Part shown: positions 58,330 to 64,000 of the stretch, in pieces | How the letters are laid out: each line of letters starts with the position of its first letter | Numbering within the stretch: the first letter of the stretch is position 1 | NCBI RefSeq assembly: GCF_003573695.1 | Contig: NC_039360.1 | Coordinates: 121,606,336-121,670,335, forward strand | DNA length: 64,000 bases | Direction: 5' to 3' | Source of the DNA: Papaver somniferum | Taxonomy: Eukaryota; Streptophyta; Magnoliopsida; Ranunculales; Papaveraceae | Program-made: the position numbers and the translations under genes | The notes under the pieces: generated by a model | Told to the model about the DNA's origin: nothing | Database searches by the model: none | What the model saw: only the letters and a program-made list of their open reading frames with translations

Positions 58330-58878
58330 GTTTCTAAACAAATCCCAAAGAACTTGTCTCGTGCTGAGAGGGACAAACTTAAGAATTTAGGAAACCAATA
58401 CATAAGGGATGATCCATGCTTATGGAAACACTGAAGTGACCTAGTAATAAGAAGGTGCGTTCCTGAATCAGAATTTAATTCTATCTTGTCTTTTTTCCAC
58501 TCATATACTTGTGGAGGACACTTTGGGAGAAAGGGAACCGCTCTCAAGGTACTAGAATGTGGTTTCTACTGGCCAACTTTGTTTAAGGATGCACATGCAT
58601 TTTGTACCACATGTGATAGGTGCCAAAGAACAGGCAATCTAGGTGATCGAAATCAAATGCCACAAACTATTATTCAATTTGTTGAGGTTTTTGATGTATG
58701 GGGAATTGATTTTATGGGCCCTTTTGTCAATTCTAGTGGGAATTATTATATCTTGCTTGTTGTTGATTATGTCTCGAAATGGGTGGAAGCTAAGGCCACC
58801 CCAACTAATGATTCTAAAGTTGTTTCAGATTTTGTGCAAGCAAACATTTTTGCAAGGTTGGAATTCCAAGAGATATAA
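58330..58878 (+). pseudogene. pol: Integrase zinc-binding domain and start of core, element G
   Basis: After two stops (58327 and about 58434) the frame reads CVPE, then [10 protein letters not shown], and CDRCQRTGN, the HHCC zinc domain, and WGIDFMGPF with the first catalytic Asp at 58708-58710. A one-base loss near 58850 ends the frame at LEFQEI. Confidence 0.88.
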
Positions 58879-59603
58879 TTAGCGATGGAGGTTCACACTT
58901 CAAAAATAGGTTCTTGCAAAGCTTGTTAAGGAAGTACAATGTATCGCATAGGATTACAACACCCTACCATCCACAAAAAAATGGACAAGCTGAGGTTTCC
59001 AACCGAGAGGTGATATCCATTCTAGAGAAGACGGTGAATCCAACAAGGAAGGATTGGAGTTCGCGACTCAATGATGCTTTATGGGCGTATAGAACCGCAT
59101 ACAAGACATCTATTGGGATGTCTCCCTTTAGGCTTGTGTATGGTAAACCTTGTCACTTACCCGTAGAAATTGAGCATAAGGCGTTTTGGGCTATTAAGCA
59201 ATGCAATATGGAGTTGGATGGTGCTGGAAAGCAAAGGAAGTTGCAACTCCAAGAGTTAGAGGAGATCCGCAATGATGCATTTGAAAGCTCACGTATTTAC
59301 AAAGAAAAGACGAAGGCATTTCATGATAGTATGATCATAAAGAAACAATTCTGCATTGGGCAGAAAGTGCTTTTGTTTAAATCTCGTTTGCAATTGTTTC
59401 CGGGTAAATTAAGGTCACGTTGGATTGGACCTTTTATTGTGACTAATGTGTTTTCTCATGGTGCAGTGGAAATTCGTAGTTTAGCTACAGGAAATGAGCT
59501 TAAAGTAAATGGGCACCGATTGAAACCATATTATGAGAACTTCTCTTCGGAAGTCGTGCTAGGAGTTAACCTTGTGGAAGTACTCCCTCTGGAGGAGCCT
59601 TAG
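58879..59603 (+). pseudogene. pol: Integrase core and C-terminal domain, element G
   Basis: Asp at 58884-58886 (ISDGGSHF) and Glu at 58992-58994 ([10 protein letters not shown]), 35 residues apart, complete the DDE triad. It continues through [21 protein letters not shown] to [19 protein letters not shown] and WIGPF, the usual C-terminal domain, ending VLPLEEP. Open for 229 codons from 58914. Confidence 0.92.
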
Positions 59604-61012
59604 CATGCGAGGAGATAGTCGGGATGACGACTTTAAACCAAGCGCTAAGTGGGAGGAAACCCATCGGTTTTGTATCTTTATCTTTCTCTTTTTATTTTTA
59701 AGCATTTTATCTTTGTTTTTGCATATCATTTGCGGAATTTCCCACCTTGAACTTTACTTTGAATGACCAAATTTTACATTGAGGACAATGTAAAGATAAG
59801 TGTGGGGGAGCATTTATATGTTTGTATAGTTAGTTGATTTGATGCCTTTAGTGAAAAAAAAATAAAAAAAATAGAAAAATAGGAAAAAGAAAAAATTGCT
59901 TTATAAACTCCGAAATCTAGCAACTTGTGCCTTACACTAATGAAAACATGGGAGTTGAGGAACCCATTAGTAGAGTCTATTCATATGAAAACGAACAAAA
60001 TATAAAAATAAATAACATGTTAGTTGTCACCATATCTCGGAGTCGTCACTATATCACGTTCTATTTTTATTTTTCCATATTTATCTATTGTTTCTCTAAG
60101 TGATTTGGTGGGGCACCAACATCGAATTGTTATCACTGCTAGGATGAAATAGAGTGATTGAGTTACTACAAAAAAAAAAAAAAGATTGACACTTGGATTG
60201 CAATATGTGTGTGTTCTCCCTGTCTCCGTCGCCTAAACAAGCGTGGAATGTAGGATCCATGGAAATTACCATGTAATCTGCTGACAAGAATCATGCGCTT
60301 GGATTCAAAAAGATCCAATCATGTTGTCAATTTGAAAAAAAAATTGGAAAAAAAAGAGAAGAAAAAAATAATATTATTATTGTGTTAAATAAAATCCACC
60401 GCTGGTTCCCTTGTATATGCCAATGAGTTGATCTAGTATTAAGTTTGTCCACCGCTGGTTCCCTTGTATATGCTAGCTGTGTTGATATTAGAATTCAGAC
60501 CAGTAGCTCAATCCAATAGAATTTTTAGGTTTGTTTTGGCAGTGACCTTCAGACATATATGGGAAACACCGTTCACCTTAGTCAACAGTCCGCCACCATC
60601 AACTTTCTATATCCATCTTCTTAATCGTTTCATGTGATTGTGGTTGATTCGATTCCGAGTATCGTGGTTGTGTTCAACTTTCTGATAAAGCTATATTACT
60701 AATTTATGAATTGGATTTGAAACTGGGTACTTCCCCCTGTAATCATTGATGGTATGCCAAGTACAAAATGTTTAATGTCATTTTTAGACTTTTCACAGGT
60801 AGTTGGATTTTGGAAGTAAAGGTTTTGTAGGTACACCTCTTGTAAACCTTCACGAGACTAAAACTCGTCCACTAGGGACACCTAGGGATTTAAAGGCTTG
60901 TTATTTATGCTAAGAGTAACCGTAGCCTCGACGAGACGGAGTTGTTTGTATGTTTTAGAATTATTTTGTTTGATTTGCTCGAGGACTAGCAAAGTCTAAG
61001 TGTGGGGGAATT
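59604..61012 (+). other. 3' internal region of element G, no env-like gene
   Basis: About 1.4 kb without a credible ORF. AAGTGTGGGGGAGC at 59800 and AAGTGTGGGGGAATT just before the 3' LTR are two polypurine-type tracts; a third copy of this motif lies near 55978. A direct repeat of CCACCGCTGGTTCCCTTGTA lies at about 60399 and 60450. Confidence 0.65.
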
Positions 61013-64000
61013 TGATAGGGGTCTAAAACATCTTAATATTTATCTATTTTTTATGCTTTCTTTGCTAAGTTTTCTTATAAATTACGTATCTTATGTTTGC
61101 TTTTGAGTTTTAGGTACTTTGGAGTCATTTGGAACAAAAGAATAATAAACAGGGGAAAAGTGTCATTTCAAGTGCAACTGCTGTTGGAGACGAACTATTT
61201 CTCATTATTTGCTTCTACATCTTAATTTCTGTCTGAAAAGCATGTCATCTTTAGTGATGCAAATTATGTCTGAAAAGCATGGCAGCTTTAGTGATGAAGA
61301 GAAATTGGAGAGAAAAAGTAGATTTGAGAAGCAAGAAACGACCGTTGTTAATGGAAGAATTCAAAGAAGAAGAAGCGTTCATTTGGAGCAAGGACAAAAG
61401 CATCATTTCATGTGAAATTGCTACTGGGAGCGGAGCTGAGCCAAGCCAAGCACAACCATTGCAGCTTAGTCTAGAGAAGAAAGGGGCAAACATTCTTGGC
61501 GGCCCTTATCTGATGATTGGGTGTCTAGAGACATCCTTGGTTGTATCACACCAGGGTGGCTATATCCATTAGCCTTATTCCTACACTCGCCCTAAAATTC
61601 AGAGAGAAATCAATTCTCTCATCATTTTCTATTCTCCACTTACTCCACCTGAAACCAAGAGAGAGATGGCAGCACCATTATGAAGCTGAAAGATCAGAGA
61701 GATTTAGAGATTAGTGGCAGAAATTGTGAGATGATGAAGTTGTAGTTCTTGCCATCAATTGAAGCAAGAGATCTGAGAAGAAGGTAGGGTTTGATGTTGA
61801 AGAATAGGGATCCAAAATTATAGTGAGATGGATCTGTTGATGGTGAAATCAAGAGACAAATTCAGGGAGATGATGAAAAGAAGACTACAAAATAAGGGTT
61901 TTGCTGTGATTACAAGTTCAGAGAGAATGGATCTGGGTATCTGAGTTTGAGAGCAGAATCGAGAAGAGGAATTAGAGACCGAGATTTATAGAGGTTCAGA
62001 GAGAAACTGAAATGATGATGAGGGTTTGAAGCAGAATTTGCTGTTGTTAATCGATTCTCAAATTGAAGTTTGTGGAGTCCTTGTTAGGGTCTGGTGGATT
62101 GGATCTGCTGCTGATGAAGAAACTAACAATGGAAATGGAAGTGCTAATTCTGGGCATTGTGAGCAATTAAGAAGGTAGTGGTTGGAATTGAAGTTGTTAC
62201 AGCTGAGAATGGGTTTGCAGATGTTGATTGAGCACTACTGTGATGGCAGAAGCTTGAATTCAGAGAAAGGGGGTTTGATGCTAGTTCAGATGGTGGTGGT
62301 GCTGTTAGCAGGAACTGAAATAATGTTGTCGAGCTTCTAGATAAGACCAGACTGAGCAGATGGGTTTGAATTGTTTATGTTGTTGCTTGTGAGAACAACA
62401 TAGGGAGATGGCAGTGGTGAGCAGGTGCTTGTGAATTACAACTGAGATGAATCCAGTGGAGCTGCGAAATTGAAGTTGAGATGTTGTTTTGGCCTGAGAT
62501 AGAAGTTGTTGCTGGTTAAGGTCAAGTGTTGTTGGAGTTATGTTGAAGGCCGAGAATGAGATTAATTGAAGACAGTGAATTAACTTGAGTTGTAATGAGT
62601 GGAAGTGGTGGTTTGCAATCAAGAACAAGCAAGAATTGGAGAAGTTGTGTGTCCAGTTGATGGTGATTTTGCTGCGGCAGTTTAGTGACTGTTGAAGAGA
62701 AGATACAAGTGCTCTGGCTTTTCTGCGGAGAAGTTATAGCAATAAGTGCCAGGAACTGGTGGGAGCAATGAATGATGGCTTGAGTTGAAGCAGCAGCTGG
62801 AGTTAAGAAACTGGTGGTGTGACAAGAGATTGCAGGTGGTGAGTTTGTTGGTCTCTGCAATAGATGGAGTAGGTACTGGTGGTAATGCTCTGAGTTGGTA
62901 CTGTTAACTTGATGCAGTTGCGACGGTTGAGATACACTTTGTTGTGCAGTGGAGGATTTGAAGCTGCAAATGGTTGAAGTTGAGGTTTATCTCAAGGATG
63001 AAAGAGATGTAGAAGAAGAGTCAATTACATAGAAATGTTGATGGGAATTGAGCAAGCTGATGGCATTGAAGAGAAGTTGCAGAGTAGTTGAGTCTGGTGC
63101 CGTTGATGGTTATTGGTAGCGCAGGTATGAGATTGTAGGTATGTGTTGGAATGCATGAAATAAAGGGAAGAATGAACTGCAGGAAGTGGTTATGTTGCAT
63201 AAGTGAGGGTTGGATGGCTTGAGCTGGTATGTTGGAACTGCAAGAGAAGTTGCAGCTGGAGCAGGGAAGAAGTTGTAATGCACAATGGTGTAACGCTGGA
63301 TTATGGCCTGGCAATGGCTCAGGCTTTGGCCAACTAGACCTGGCAGCCTAGTTACCAGTGTGACTTAGGTTATGTCTGATCGAGTTGAATAACCTGACTC
63401 GGTCTGACTTTTCAATTGACCCGAGTTAACTCGTTTGACTGGTGGCCGGTTTGACTTTACCGGTCACCTGAGCTGCTTCCCGGTTAACTTCCGGCCAGTT
63501 GCCGTCAACTATTTTTGGGACATAATTTTCTATTGGGATACTTTCACACATGAATTACATGGGCTTGGTGGACTTCTTGGTGATGGACTTCGGAGGATTT
63601 GAGCTAATATCGGAAAGGAGAAAAGGCTACAAAAGAGAAAGTTTTCTACAACTTGGATAGGAAGTATTTTACTTGGAGCTTTGGAGGAGAGCGGCCTTTC
63701 TACTAGGGTTTGCTTATGTTCATCTTCTTTTATTCAATTAGTATATTTGTGATGAATTCCATAGCTATGAGTAGCTAATTTAATATTATTGGTTAAGGAT
63801 GTAGTCCTATTTCTACAACTTGTGCTTGTATTATGTATTAGTTTTCTTTCTTGATTATCGTTCACATCTCTACTGTTTTTATGCACGTGATTGATGTATT
63901 GTGATAGGACTTAGATGTTTGATTAGTTAAGTGGCCAGTTAATTGAACTTGCATTCTTGTCCATAGCTATTTTAGGGTTTTCATCGAGCGATAACCCCAA
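61013..64000 (+). repeat. 3' LTR of element G, incomplete at window end
   Basis: TGATAGG at 61013. Matches 46460-46798 plus 50942-53585 nearly base for base and shows the empty hAT target. About 557 bases of the LTR lie outside the window. Confidence 0.92.

Larger units (their letters stand above)
46460..64000 (+). mobile_element. Element G: Athila-type Ty3/gypsy retrotransposon (3' LTR incomplete)
   Basis: 5' LTR 46460-54142 including a hAT insertion, Asp-tRNA primer site at 54148, gag, protease, RT, RNase H and integrase (all broken), no env-like ORF seen, polypurine tract AAGTGTGGGGGAATT, and a 3' LTR from 61013 that runs off the window. The gag sequence, the DLGAS protease motif and the primer site all point to Athila. 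It is inserted in the gag of element F. Confidence 0.9.

Overview
This window looks like nuclear DNA from a repeat-rich flowering plant, most likely a eudicot. I cannot name the species. Nearly all of it is transposable-element sequence, and I see no convincing single-copy host gene, rRNA, tRNA or CRISPR array. The elements belong to typical plant families: Ty3/gypsy Tat-type and Athila-type elements, a chromovirus-like remnant, gag-only long-LTR elements with an initiator-Met tRNA primer site, and a hAT DNA transposon. They are nested in one another, as in pericentromeric or other heterochromatic plant DNA. Element names A to G are my own labels.

Layout. 1-4726: end of one gag-only element, a 2.37 kb LTR (850-3219), then a primer site and a gag-like ORF (element A). 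4727-13790: a Tat-type Ty3/gypsy element (C) with 0.44 kb LTRs, inserted in A. It has no gag. Its protease, RT, two RNase H domains and integrase are broken by frameshifts and stops. On the opposite strand, between integrase and the 3' LTR, is a five-exon gene. 13791-13888: rest of A. 13889-23972: first copy (D-I) of a non-coding, minus-strand LTR family, interrupted by an LTR-like segment (E1) with several tandem arrays. 23973-32948: gag-only element B, arranged LTR, internal, LTR, partial internal. 32949-44367: copies D-II and D-III. 44368-46459: minus-strand remnant F (gag, zinc knuckle, protease, chromodomain-like end). 46460-64000: Athila-type element G with LTRs of about 3.5 kb. Its 5' LTR carries a 4.1 kb hAT element (46799-50933) flanked by a perfect 8-bp target duplication. 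Its 3' LTR runs off the window.

The most notable item is the antisense gene of element C (12950 down to 10703). Four GT-AG introns can be placed, and after their removal all five exons are in one frame (1881 nt, 627 codons including the stop), broken by a single TAA. It has its own TATA box about 195 bp upstream of the ATG. Tat-lineage elements are known to carry extra antisense ORFs. A spliced, nearly intact one that outlasts the decayed pol of the same copy is worth following. Other items are the tandem LTR-internal-LTR-internal arrangement of the gag-only elements, a 200-bp array built around a GC-rich palindromic core, and a protease-to-chromodomain deletion product in F.

Most coding pieces are decayed. 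LTR pairs of B, C and G look nearly identical by eye, so those insertions are probably fairly recent, while D is older and rearranged. Boundaries of D and E are uncertain.
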